A DNA stretch of 22,330 nucleotides, taken from positions 16,942 to 39,271 of the forward strand of contig QHOZ01000059.1 of assembly GCA_003219495.1 (NCBI GenBank), written 5' to 3'. Below, one piece after another: positions 7,677 to 15,683 of the stretch; positions within the stretch are counted from its first letter, which is position 1; each line of letters opens with the position of its first letter. The DNA is from Verrucomicrobiota bacterium (GTDB lineage: Bacteria > Verrucomicrobiota > Verrucomicrobiae > Chthoniobacterales > UBA10450). A program made the position numbers and the translations under genes. A model generated the notes under the pieces. It was not told the DNA's origin. It did no database searches and saw only the letters and a program-made list of their open reading frames with translations.

Positions 7677-10249
7677 TCCGCAAAGGGACGCAGCACGAAT
7701 CGCCGGCCGCGCGCGCGGACGAGCTCTTCAAGCAGCAACAACAGGAGATTTACGTTAAGACCGATCAGCTCTTCGCGAAGCTGATGGCTTGCCAATGGCT
7801 GGCATGCGTCGTCATGGCGATCGTCATTTCGCCTTATACTTGGAGCGGCCAGGCGAAAGCGATTCATGCTCACGTTTGGGCGGCAATTTTCCTCGGCGGT
7901 GCAATCAGTTTTTTTCCAATCTGGCTGACGCGCGCTTGGCCCGGCGCAGTCATCACACGTCACGTCATCGCCGTCGCGCAAATGCTGATGTCAGCCTTGC
8001 TCATCAGCGTCACCGGCGGTCGAATCGAAACGCATTTTCACGTTTTCGGTTCGCTCGTGATTCTTTCCTTCTATCGCGATTGGCGAGTGCTCATTCCCGC
8101 GACAATCGTCGTCGGTCTCGATCACTTCCTGCGCGGCATTTACTATCCTTACTCGGTCTACGGTGTCCTAGCCGCGAGCCCGTGGCGCTCGATCGAGCAC
8201 GCCGTTTGGGTCGTGTTTGAAGATGTGTTTCTGGTCATCTCCTGTCTCCGAAGCATTCGCGAAATGCGCTCAATCGCCAATCGCACCGCGGCCTTGGAAT
8301 TGAGCGAGCAAAACTTCCGGCAAATTTTCCAGGAAGCGCCGATCGGCATGGCCGTCGTCGGGTTGGACGAAAAGTTTCTCCAGGCGAACGCAAAGCTTTG
8401 CCAAATGGTCGATTATTCGGAAGACGAGCTGCGAACTCGCACTCCGCTCGACATTACACACAAGGACGATGTCGATCTTAGCCGAAGGGTTGCCACGGGA
8501 ATGTTAGACGGATTGCACAGTCGCATCGAAAAGCGTTACCTGCGCAAAGACGGCAACTTCGTCTGGGCTGCCCGCACCGGTTGCGTAATTCGGGACGAAA
8601 ATGGCGACCCGCGTCATTTCCTCATCATGATCGAGGACATTTCCAAGCGAAAGCGAGCGGAAGAGGCGGTGCGCGATTCGGAAGAACGTTATCGTCTCTT
8701 GTTCGAAACGAATCCTTATCCGGTTTGGGTTTACGATCCGGAAACGCTTGCATTTCTTGCCGTCAATCAAGCCGCAATCGATCGCTACGGATTCTCGCGC
8801 GAAGAATTTCTGTCGATGACGATCAAGGATATTCGTCCGGCACACGATGTGGCCACTTTGCTGGACGACGTTTCGGAGTCCTCGTCCGAAACAACCAGAT
8901 GGCGGCATCGCAAAAAGAATGGCGCCGAGATCGACGTCGAAATAACGGCGCGTTCGATCTCATTTAACGGCCGAGACGCGCGACTTGTTCTGGTCAACGA
9001 CGTGACCGCCAGATTACGCAGCGAAAAAGCCCTGGAACAGGCGCGGGATGAAGCGGACCGCGCGAACAAGGCGAAGAGCGAATTTCTCTCGCGCATGAGT
9101 CACGAATTGCGCACGCCACTCAACGCGATTCTCGGTTTCGGCCAACTTTTGGAGCGACAAAACCCAACGCCCACTCAGCGCGTTCGCGTTAAACACGTCA
9201 TCAACGCAGGCCGTCATCTTCTCGGCTTGATCAACGAGGTTCTCGATATCAGCCGGATCGAAGTCGGCCGGATGCAACTTTCTCTCGAAGCAGTGTGCGT
9301 GGCCGAAGCAATTGAAGAAACGCTCGATCTCATGCGACCGCTCGCGCACGAGCGCCGGATCAAGCTCGTCGCCGATGTCGATCTTGACGCAACCGTTCAT
9401 GTGATGGCGGATCGGCAGCGCTTCAAACAAGTTCTGCTGAACCTGCTCACGAACGCTGTTAAATACACACCGGTCGGAGGAAGCGTAACGGTTTCGTATC
9501 ACCAAAACGGAGACGACAAGCTGCGCATTCGAGTCGCCGATACCGGTCCCGGTATCGCCAAAGAAAAAGTGGCTCGTTTGTTCACGCCGTTCGATCGGCT
9601 TGGCGCGGAAATGTCGGGCGTCGAAGGCACCGGACTTGGACTCGCCTTGTCGCAACGATTGATGCAGGCAATGCAGGGCGCGATTGGAGTAGAGGATACC
9701 GCGAATAACGGGAGCACTTTTTGGGTGGAGCTTCCCAGAGCAACATCGCCACTCGAGCAGACGCGCTCGCGAAAGCGGAAAACGCCGACGCGACAACCGC
9801 GGGCAGAGGGCCACAAGCGCACCGTCCTTTACATTGAAGATAATCTTTCGAACCTGACGTTGATCGAACAGCTCCTTGAGGAGCGGCCGGAAATCGAATT
9901 ACTCACTGCGATGCAAGGCCGGGTGGGTCTGGATTTGGCGCGCCAACATGCGCCCGACCTAATCTTGCTGGATTTGCATCTTCCGGATGTGCCCGGTTGG
10001 GACGTTCTTTCCGAATTGAAAGCGGACACCAACACTTCGGACATTCCAGTTGTCGTCATCAGTGCGGATGCGACTTCCCATCAGGTAAAACGTTTATTGA
10101 AAGCGGGCGCCGTCAGCTATCTAACCAAACCTCTCGACGTCCCTGAATTTTTCCGCGTGCTCGACGGCACCACGTCGGCAAACGGCAACGGACAAAACGA
10201 TGCATCGCGATCGCGCGCTAATTTAGCAGAAATGGAATCCACATCATGA
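7664..10249 (+). CDS. Membrane hybrid sensor histidine kinase (TM sensor, PAS-PAS, HisKA, HATPase, REC)
   Basis: This 861-residue kinase senses a signal in or near the membrane and passes phosphate from His to an internal Asp. Residues 40-195 hold about five hydrophobic helices with conserved-looking histidines (H68, H70, H100, H124, H126, H154, H179) in motifs such as GGRIETHFHVFGSL and EHAVWVVFEDVFL. Two PAS domains follow (about 215-330 and 340-450), then HisKA with H480 in SHELRTPLNAILGF, HATPase_c with N-box NLLTNAVKYT and G-boxes DTGPGIA and GTGLGLALS, and a receiver domain with phospho-acceptor D770 (LILLDLHLPD). The GTG at 7664 has a strong ribosome site AGGGAG seven bases upstream and overlaps the redB end. 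The stop overlaps the ATG of the next receiver gene (ATGA), so the three genes are translationally coupled. Confidence 0.92.
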   Translation: MFEIIRKGTQHESPAARADELFKQQQQEIYVKTDQLFAKLMACQWLACVVMAIVISPYTWSGQAKAIHAHVWAAIFLGGAISFFPIWLTRAWPGAVITRHVIAVAQMLMSALLISVTGGRIETHFHVFGSLVILSFYRDWRVLIPATIVVGLDHFLRGIYYPYSVYGVLAASPWRSIEHAVWVVFEDVFLVISCLRSIREMRSIANRTAALELSEQNFRQIFQEAPIGMAVVGLDEKFLQANAKLCQMVDYSEDELRTRTPLDITHKDDVDLSRRVATGMLDGLHSRIEKRYLRKDGNFVWAARTGCVIRDENGDPRHFLIMIEDISKRKRAEEAVRDSEERYRLLFETNPYPVWVYDPETLAFLAVNQAAIDRYGFSREEFLSMTIKDIRPAHDVATLLDDVSESSSETTRWRHRKKNGAEIDVEITARSISFNGRDARLVLVNDVTARLRSEKALEQARDEADRANKAKSEFLSRMSHELRTPLNAILGFGQLLERQNPTPTQRVRVKHVINAGRHLLGLINEVLDISRIEVGRMQLSLEAVCVAEAIEETLDLMRPLAHERRIKLVADVDLDATVHVMADRQRFKQVLLNLLTNAVKYTPVGGSVTVSYHQNGDDKLRIRVADTGPGIAKEKVARLFTPFDRLGAEMSGVEGTGLGLALSQRLMQAMQGAIGVEDTANNGSTFWVELPRATSPLEQTRSRKRKTPTRQPRAEGHKRTVLYIEDNLSNLTLIEQLLEERPEIELLTAMQGRVGLDLARQHAPDLILLDLHLPDVPGWDVLSELKADTNTSDIPVVVISADATSHQVKRLLKAGAVSYLTKPLDVPEFFRVLDGTTSANGNGQNDASRSRANLAEMESTS

Positions 10250-10785
10250 GCACATCATCCTGGACTAACGACGCGGCCCAACTCGCCAAAATGAAAATTC
10301 TTATCGTCGATGACGAACCGGTTAACGTTGCGCTGCTCGAAGAAATTCTCGTGGAGAACGAATTCACCCGTTTCGCATCCGTCACCGATTCAAAGTGCGC
10401 GGTTGACACTTGCCGTGAATTTCAGCCGGACCTTGTTCTGCTCGACTTGATGATGCCGGCACCGGATGGATTCGCGATTCTCGAATCGATCCGCGCTTAC
10501 TCCGGCGAAACCTTTTTGCCAATTGTCATCCTCACCGCGGACACGAACGACGAGTCGAAGCGACGCGCGCTCGAAGCTGGCGCCACCGATTTCCTGCTCA
10601 AGCCTTTCGATCACGTGGAGGTCGCGCTGCGTATCCGGAATCTTCTCAAGAGCCGGCTCGCTCATCTGCTGCTCGATCTTCAGCGCGCTGCGCTCGAGGA
10701 CGCGGTCTGCCAGCGCACCGCTGAGCTACGCGCCACGATCGCGCAGTTGGAAGCGCGCACGCAATTGCTCGCAACCGACAGCTGA
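10246..10785 (+). CDS. Stand-alone response regulator receiver protein with C-terminal coiled coil
   Basis: The 179-residue protein is a CheY-like receiver domain with acidic pocket D22-D23, phospho-acceptor D67 (LVLLDLMMP), T97 and K119 (FLLKPF). After the receiver (about residues 16-133) a helical stretch rich in Leu, Ala, Glu and Arg (135-176) may form a coiled coil. The start of this region resembles the receiver-plus-linker of RpfG-type proteins, but no HD-GYP, DNA-binding or other output domain follows. Its ATG overlaps the kinase stop by four bases, so it is very likely the partner of that kinase and may work by protein contact. An in-frame ATG at residue 16 would give a shorter product; the overlapped start is preferred because of coupling. 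Confidence 0.88.
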   Translation: MSTSSWTNDAAQLAKMKILIVDDEPVNVALLEEILVENEFTRFASVTDSKCAVDTCREFQPDLVLLDLMMPAPDGFAILESIRAYSGETFLPIVILTADTNDESKRRALEAGATDFLLKPFDHVEVALRIRNLLKSRLAHLLLDLQRAALEDAVCQRTAELRATIAQLEARTQLLATDS

Positions 10786-10799
10786 AGTAGCGACCAAAG

Positions 10800-10827
10800 G
10801 CGGGTCGATGAATAGATCGACATCCGC
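10800..10827. terminator. Hairpin between convergent genes, possible weak terminator
   Basis: Between the receiver gene and the convergent MDR gene, GCGG-GTCGAT (10800-10809) can pair with ATCGAC (10816-10821) and CCGC (10824-10827) with a two-base bulge, giving about 10 base pairs and a six-base loop. There is no T-tract on either side, so this is only a possible bidirectional end point. Confidence 0.3.
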
Positions 10828-10844
10828 GCGATGTTAGGTTCGTC

Positions 10845-11957
10845 CTAGTCGACGACGATGATCACTTTCCCGCGCGCGTGTCCTTCTTCGACGTAGGCGA
10901 TGGCTTGCTGGATCTCGCTCAACTTGTAGGTCCGATCGATGACCGGCTTGAGTTTTCCGCTTTGCATTTGATCAGCAAAATACTGCAAGTCTGATTGCTT
11001 CATCTCCGCCATCATCATTCCCATTTGCTGGCCGACAAACGGTTTCATGATCAGCGCTTTCAGTGGTTTCATCATCACTCCGACCCAGCCTTGCTGATTT
11101 GAGCTGCCGCCGCCAATCATCACGTATTTTCCCTTTGGAGTTAACATCTTGCGGTTTTCCGAAAGCGAGTGGTTCGACACGTTATCGAGGATCACGTCGT
11201 ATTTTTGATCGCTCTTGGTGTAATCCTCTTTCGTGTAATCGATCACACGATCCGCCCCGAGCGATTTTACAAGATCGACATTCTTCGTGCTGCAAACACC
11301 AGTGACGTCCGCGCCGAAACTCTTCGCGATCTGCACCGCAAATGTGCCAACGCCACCGGATGCGCCGTTAATCAAAACTTTTTGGCCCGATTGAATTTTT
11401 CCCTTGTCCCGAATGGCCTGCAGCGCGGTGAGTCCAGCAATATTAACCGAGGCCGCTTCTTCGAACGTTACGTTCGCGGGTTTCAGCGCGACGGCGCGGT
11501 CCGCGCGTGGCGTGACGTATTCTGCGAACGCGCCGCCTTTTCCGCCAAACACTCCGTCGCCCGGCTTGAAATTCGTCACGTTCTTGCCAACCGCCTCCAC
11601 CGTTCCAGAAAAATCCACGCCCAAACGCGTGTCTTTTGGTTTACGCAGCCCCGTCGCCAACAAGCGAATGATTTTTGGCGAACCTTCAACGAAGTGCCAG
11701 TCGTACGGGTTCACTGAAGCAGCGCGCACGCGGACGAGAAGTTGGTCGTCCGTCGGCGTCGGCTTTTCGATTTGCTCGAGCTTAAGATTGGCGAGGCCGT
11801 AGTCGCAATAAACGATCGCTTTTATCGGATTCGCGGGCGCATTCGCGTATTTCGCGCAATCATTGGTCGATCGCCAATAGGCAACGAACACGAAAAGGAA
11901 CGCGACAATCAATAGGACCAGCACGATGCGGAATAGCCATTTGAAGACTCGTTTCAT
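10845..11957 (-). CDS. Membrane-anchored MDR oxidoreductase (quinone reductase-like), copy 1
   Basis: This 370-residue protein is a zinc-independent medium-chain dehydrogenase/reductase that probably uses NAD(P)H to reduce a quinone or enone. Residues 8-27 form a transmembrane helix with a basic N-terminal flank (MKRVFKW), followed by YWRSTNDC with C34. The catalytic fold starts near KAIVYCDYG (C51), continues with VRVRAASVNPYDWH and GVDFSGTVEAVG, and has the dinucleotide-binding NGASGGVG at 197-204 and the terminal EEGHARGKVIIVVD. No zinc-ligand GHE motif is present. It is the last gene of the minus-strand run, two bases after its upstream copy. Substrate and true orientation in the membrane are unknown. 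The anchor by itself would put the enzyme domain outside the cytoplasm. Confidence 0.85.
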   Translation of the reverse strand: MKRVFKWLFRIVLVLLIVAFLFVFVAYWRSTNDCAKYANAPANPIKAIVYCDYGLANLKLEQIEKPTPTDDQLLVRVRAASVNPYDWHFVEGSPKIIRLLATGLRKPKDTRLGVDFSGTVEAVGKNVTNFKPGDGVFGGKGGAFAEYVTPRADRAVALKPANVTFEEAASVNIAGLTALQAIRDKGKIQSGQKVLINGASGGVGTFAVQIAKSFGADVTGVCSTKNVDLVKSLGADRVIDYTKEDYTKSDQKYDVILDNVSNHSLSENRKMLTPKGKYVMIGGGSSNQQGWVGVMMKPLKALIMKPFVGQQMGMMMAEMKQSDLQYFADQMQSGKLKPVIDRTYKLSEIQQAIAYVEEGHARGKVIIVVD

Positions 11958-11959
11958 AG

Positions 11960-13027
11960 TTATTCGACGCTAATTACCACTTTTCCGCGAGCGTGTCCCT
12001 CTTCAAGATAGGCGAGCGCCTCCGGGGTTTCGCTCAACGATTTGTAACTGCGATCGATGACCGGTTTCATTTTCCCGGATTGCATGAGATCGGCGATGTA
12101 GGCGAGATCGTTGTGATTTAATTGCGCGATGTAAAAACGGAATTTTTGGTCGGTGAACTTCGACATCAGCGGCGTCGTGAAGGATCGAAGCATGTGCAAC
12201 CCTGTGTCTTCACGCCATCCGGCGCCACCGATTCCGACATTCACGCAAATACCATTCGGCGTGAGGACGCGGCGGCGTTCGGAAAATGTGTGGTTCTGGA
12301 CGTTGTCGAAAAGCACGTCGTAACGCTCAGGACGATTAGTGAAATCTTCTTTCGTGTAATCGATCACTTGATCGGCGCCGATTGATTTCACAAGATCGAC
12401 ATTGCGCGTGCTGCAAACGCCCGTTACCTCCGCGCCCATCGCTTTCGCGATTTGCACCGCGAATGTGCCGACGCCGCCAGACGCACCATTGATCAAGACT
12501 TTTTGTCCGGCTTTGAGCTGGCCGTGATCGCGTAAACCTTGCAGCGCCGTAGTTGCTGCGACTGCGATGGTGGCGCCTTCTTCGAACGTGATGGCAGTTG
12601 GTTTCGTGCAAGCGGCGCGGTCGGCCTTCGCGCAAATGTATTGGGCAAGCGCGCCCGCCCGCCCGCCGAATACTTCGTCGCCGACTTTGAATTGGGTCAC
12701 GCTTTTGCCGACCGCTTCGACGACTCCGGCGTAGTCCACGCCGATGCGTGTATCCTTTGGTTTGCGCAAACCGGTCATTGGACGCAGTGGCCATCCGCCC
12801 CTCAGCTGATGTCCGTCCAGCGGATTGAGCGACGCGGCGCGCACGCGCACGAGAACTTGCGTGTCATCCGGCGTGGGCTTTTCGATGTCGCGATTGTTCG
12901 GGGTTGCGCTGTAGCGCTCACAGTCGTTCGTCGAACGCCAATAGGCGATGAAGGTGACAATTCCTCCGAGTAAAAGCACAATCACGATGACGCGCAGCGC
13001 CCATTTGAATATTGATTTGATTTTCAT
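11960..13027 (-). CDS. Membrane-anchored MDR oxidoreductase, copy 2, lacking the first strands
   Basis: This 355-residue paralogue has the same layout: anchor (IFKWALRVIVIVLLLGGIVT), YWRSTNDC with C36, MDR core, NGASGGVG cofactor loop and EEGHARGKVVISVE end. Compared with its neighbours it lacks about 18-20 residues just after the anchor: where they have KAIVYCDYG and LKLEQ, this copy runs from TPNNR directly to DIEKPTPDD (around 12880-12895). Those residues form the first beta strands of the MDR fold, so folding may be affected. The start is set at ATG 13027, which has GGAGG ten bases upstream and follows the DUF4386 stop by five bases; an in-frame start at 13075 would overlap that gene and has no family support. 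Neighbouring copy 1 follows after two bases. Confidence 0.82.
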   Translation of the reverse strand: MKIKSIFKWALRVIVIVLLLGGIVTFIAYWRSTNDCERYSATPNNRDIEKPTPDDTQVLVRVRAASLNPLDGHQLRGGWPLRPMTGLRKPKDTRIGVDYAGVVEAVGKSVTQFKVGDEVFGGRAGALAQYICAKADRAACTKPTAITFEEGATIAVAATTALQGLRDHGQLKAGQKVLINGASGGVGTFAVQIAKAMGAEVTGVCSTRNVDLVKSIGADQVIDYTKEDFTNRPERYDVLFDNVQNHTFSERRRVLTPNGICVNVGIGGAGWREDTGLHMLRSFTTPLMSKFTDQKFRFYIAQLNHNDLAYIADLMQSGKMKPVIDRSYKSLSETPEALAYLEEGHARGKVVISVE

Positions 13028-13032
13028 AGTCG

Positions 13033-13770
13033 TTAGGCCTCCACCGCTTGGGCTGCGTGTCTTTGTCGCTCCCATGCTTGTGCATCAATACCTTTGAACA
13101 AGAACCACAGCATCAGACAGAGGAGTGAGAGAAACATTGGCAACAGCAGCGCATCCGAAGCATAGGCGGGCGCCAGCACGGCTAAGAAATCCTTTACGAT
13201 AAACCCGACGCCGGCAATGAGCAGAAGTACTCCGAGAAACTTTGGGAAATATCCGGAGCGGTAAATGAGATAACCGCGAAGCACGCTCGGAACACCGTAA
13301 AACGCGAGAAAGATCCAACCGCAGTTGCCCGAGATTTTGAGCGAGAGCAACGCCAGCGCGTTCAATTGCTCCGGCGAAAAAGCAGCGAGCTGGGTCGCAT
13401 TACGTAAAATGATCAGGGCTGCGAAATAAAAAAGCTCTGAGACGGCGTAAACTGCGGTTGAGACCAGGCCAAAGAAAGCGCTGAGAAGGGCGAGGTCGCG
13501 ATTAACTGCACGAAGCAGGACGTAGAAGAGCCACGCCAGGGCGATGTCACACAATGCTTCGATCAGATAGCTCGCGAAGCCAACGCGATAAAGCACCGGT
13601 GAACTCATTATGTTACGGGCAGTCGCCGCGGCGTCGCCGGAGACAATGAATTTTCCCGGCGCGTAGGCCTCGCCGAAATAACCGAAGATCAGCGATAGGA
13701 TAAAAAGAACGCCGGCTATGCGCGTATATCTTTGCATCGCCGCCAAGCTGGTTTGTTCTGCCTGCGTCAT
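13033..13770 (-). CDS. DUF4386 multi-pass membrane protein, copy A
   Basis: The 245-residue protein has about six hydrophobic helices and fits DUF4386 (function unknown): an N-terminal helix with RIAGVLFILSLIFGYFGE, a loop with FIVSGDAAATARNIMSSPVLYRVGF, and the C-terminal RGYLIYRSGYFPKFLGVLLLIAG block. It lies between two MDR genes, five bases before copy 2 and 59 bases after copy 3, and it is partnered with MDR genes in the same way as copy B. The ATG overlaps the stop of a possible 16-codon ORF. AAGGAG lies 13 bases upstream of the ATG, a long spacing. What it carries or senses cannot be said. Confidence 0.82.
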   Translation of the reverse strand: MTQAEQTSLAAMQRYTRIAGVLFILSLIFGYFGEAYAPGKFIVSGDAAATARNIMSSPVLYRVGFASYLIEALCDIALAWLFYVLLRAVNRDLALLSAFFGLVSTAVYAVSELFYFAALIILRNATQLAAFSPEQLNALALLSLKISGNCGWIFLAFYGVPSVLRGYLIYRSGYFPKFLGVLLLIAGVGFIVKDFLAVLAPAYASDALLLPMFLSLLCLMLWFLFKGIDAQAWERQRHAAQAVEA

Positions 13771-13817
13771 ACTTTCGGAGCCGCTCCTTGTGAGTTGTCG
13801 ATCTTGTCAGTAGTCAT
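13767..13817 (-). CDS. Possible 16-residue small ORF coupled to DUF4386 copy A
   Basis: ATG at 13817 opens a frame reading MTTDKIDNSQGAAPKV, whose TGA overlaps the ATG of DUF4386 copy A as ATGA. An AGGAG ribosome site overlaps the stop of the upstream MDR gene, nine bases before this ATG. It could be a short coupling peptide, a frame-shifted remnant of a longer DUF4386 N-terminus, or chance. No family is recognised. Confidence 0.25.
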   Translation of the reverse strand: MTTDKIDNSQGAAPKV

Positions 13818-13829
13818 TTTGTGGCGCTC

Positions 13830-14936
13830 CTAGTTGATCGTGATGGCGATCTTTCCGCTGGCGTGACCGGTTTCGAGATATTTGTAGGCGGCCGCCGTTT
13901 CAGTAAGCGGATAAGTTTTGGTGAGAGCGGCCGCGATCTTGCCGCTTTCCGTCAAATCGCGCAGAACGCCGAGGTCCTTTTTGTTAATGTCGACGCCAAA
14001 GATGACAAACTTCTCCTTCGCAAATTTCGAACGAAAGGCGGCGGTGAATACTCCGACGAACCTGGAGAAAGTCTCTTCGTGCATTCCTGAGCCACCGACT
14101 CCGGCCAACACACAGATGCCGCCCGGCTTGAGGACGCGGCGACGTTCCGCGAACGAATGGTTGTCGACGAGATCGTAGATTACGTCGTAACGCTGATCGC
14201 CTTTGGTGAAATCTTCTTTCGTGTAGTCAATCACGTGATCAGCGCCTAACGACTTCACAAGATCGACATTCTTTCCGCTGCAAACGCCGGTGACTTCCGC
14301 GCCGTAGTTTTTCGCGATCTGAACGGCGAATGTTCCGATTCCTCCGGACGCACCATTGATCAGCACTTTTTGTCCCGATTTCACGCGACCCGTGTCGCGC
14401 AGACCTTGTAAAGCAACGAGCGCGGTGGGAATCGAGGCGGCTTGCTCGAAAGTGGTGTTGGCAGGCTTCGACGCGATAGCGCCGTTCTGCCTGACGCAGA
14501 CGTACTCGGCCAGACAGCCTGCTCGTACACCAAAGACCTCATCGCCCGACTTGAACTCAGTGACGTTCTTCCCGACCGATTCAACAGTTCCGGAGAAATC
14601 CGATCCCGGGATCGGGTTTTTCGGTTTACGAAGTCCAAACATGAGTCTGCCGACTCCGCCTTCCAGCATGCCGCCGTCGTAAAATCTGAGGGAAACCGCG
14701 CGAACCCGGACGAGGACTTGATTGTCGTTAGGAACTGGTTTTTCAACCTGTTCAAGCTTCAGGACGTCATCGGGCGAACCGTACTCGCAATACCTGATCA
14801 CTTTCATGCGCGCAGCTCCGTCCGGAATTTTGCGGCCGCAATCATTCGTCGAAGTCCAATAGGCGAATTGAAAGCAGGCGAAGAGAACGACCAGTGTTAC
14901 CAACCCCGTCCACTTAAGTGCGCGTTTGATTTTCAT
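13830..14936 (-). CDS. Membrane-anchored MDR oxidoreductase, copy 3
   Basis: This 368-residue paralogue starts MKIKRALKWTG, has a transmembrane helix (LVTLVVLFACFQFAYW) and STNDC with C33, then the full MDR fold: MKVIRYCEYGSPDDVLKLEQVEKP, VRVRAVS, GSDFSGTVESVG, cofactor loop NGASGGIG, LGADHVIDYTKEDF and the end GHASGKIAITIN. It keeps the first strands that copy 2 lacks. In place of the NP(Y/L)D segment after VRVRA it reads SLRFYDG, so substrate choice may differ. Zinc ligands are absent. It follows DUF4386 copy B by 12 bases and precedes copy A by 59, in the same run. It probably arose by duplication of a DUF4386-MDR pair. Activity as an NAD(P)H-dependent reductase is inferred from the fold only. 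Confidence 0.85.
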   Translation of the reverse strand: MKIKRALKWTGLVTLVVLFACFQFAYWTSTNDCGRKIPDGAARMKVIRYCEYGSPDDVLKLEQVEKPVPNDNQVLVRVRAVSLRFYDGGMLEGGVGRLMFGLRKPKNPIPGSDFSGTVESVGKNVTEFKSGDEVFGVRAGCLAEYVCVRQNGAIASKPANTTFEQAASIPTALVALQGLRDTGRVKSGQKVLINGASGGIGTFAVQIAKNYGAEVTGVCSGKNVDLVKSLGADHVIDYTKEDFTKGDQRYDVIYDLVDNHSFAERRRVLKPGGICVLAGVGGSGMHEETFSRFVGVFTAAFRSKFAKEKFVIFGVDINKKDLGVLRDLTESGKIAAALTKTYPLTETAAAYKYLETGHASGKIAITIN

Positions 14937-14948
14937 TGGCCTAACGAG

Positions 14949-15647
14949 TCACGTAATTTGCGCGGCCAACGCCGGAACTCGCGCCCCTTTGATCAGGAGG
15001 TAGAGCATGAGCGCCATTTCGCCGAAGAGCACCGGCTGCAAATAACCGAACAGCGCACTGTAGTTTTCCCGAAAGAACAACGCGGTGAAGCTAAGCACGA
15101 GCCAGCCAAAGCAGTTGATCATGAGCCAGACGCCGAGAAAGCGCGGAATGAATCCGGCCCGGTAAATGAGTAACCCGAGCGGAAACAACCACAATCCCCA
15201 GAAAATTTCCGCGATGAATTGGCCGTAGTTGTAAAGACGCAGGAAAAACATCGCGAGCGCGTCGCGTTGCGGTTTGTCGAATACGGCGAGGAATTCACCC
15301 CCGCGAAAGAGAATCAACGCGGCGATGTCGTTGATTACGTTCAGAAAGCAGACCGCCGCTGAGACGAGAACGAAACTCATCAGCAGCAACGCCCAAGTCT
15401 TGTTTACGTCGCGCAGCAGCCGGTAAAATGCGACGCCGAGACAGATGAAAATGACCTGACCGATAAGATCGCCGAAGATCGACAAGCGGAACATTGTCTC
15501 GTGCGCGAGAATGTTCGTAGCGGTCGCGGCCGCGTCCCCGCGCACGACGAGTTTGCTTGGAACGTAAAGCATGCTGAATGGCGCGGTCACGATCATCGAC
15601 AGGTAAATGAACCCGGCGATGCGCGCGGCTTTCTTGGTTTCGTTCAT
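14949..15647 (-). CDS. DUF4386 multi-pass membrane protein, copy B
   Basis: The 232-residue protein has about six hydrophobic helices with the DUF4386 pattern: ARIAGFIYLSMIVTAPFSML, VRGDAAATATNILAHETMFRLSIFGDLIG, and the late block RAGFIPRFLGVWLMINCFGWL. It shares the GDAAATA and IPRFLG/FPKFLG sites with copy A, but the two differ widely elsewhere, so they are old duplicates. It is placed 12 bases before MDR copy 3 and 36 bases after the ABC permease gene in the same direction. The function of the family is not known; its repeated pairing with an anchored MDR gene suggests a joint membrane complex or shared regulation. Confidence 0.82.
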   Translation of the reverse strand: MNETKKAARIAGFIYLSMIVTAPFSMLYVPSKLVVRGDAAATATNILAHETMFRLSIFGDLIGQVIFICLGVAFYRLLRDVNKTWALLLMSFVLVSAAVCFLNVINDIAALILFRGGEFLAVFDKPQRDALAMFFLRLYNYGQFIAEIFWGLWLFPLGLLIYRAGFIPRFLGVWLMINCFGWLVLSFTALFFRENYSALFGYLQPVLFGEMALMLYLLIKGARVPALAAQIT

Positions 15648-15683
15648 GTGGTGTTCCGTTTGAGTGTTCGTCGATCGCGAAAA

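Noticed and set aside
14442..15173. 243-codon plus-strand ORF opposite MDR copy 3 and DUF4386 copy B
   Set aside because: It is antisense to two recognised genes, with charged low-hydrophobicity sequence and no motif.
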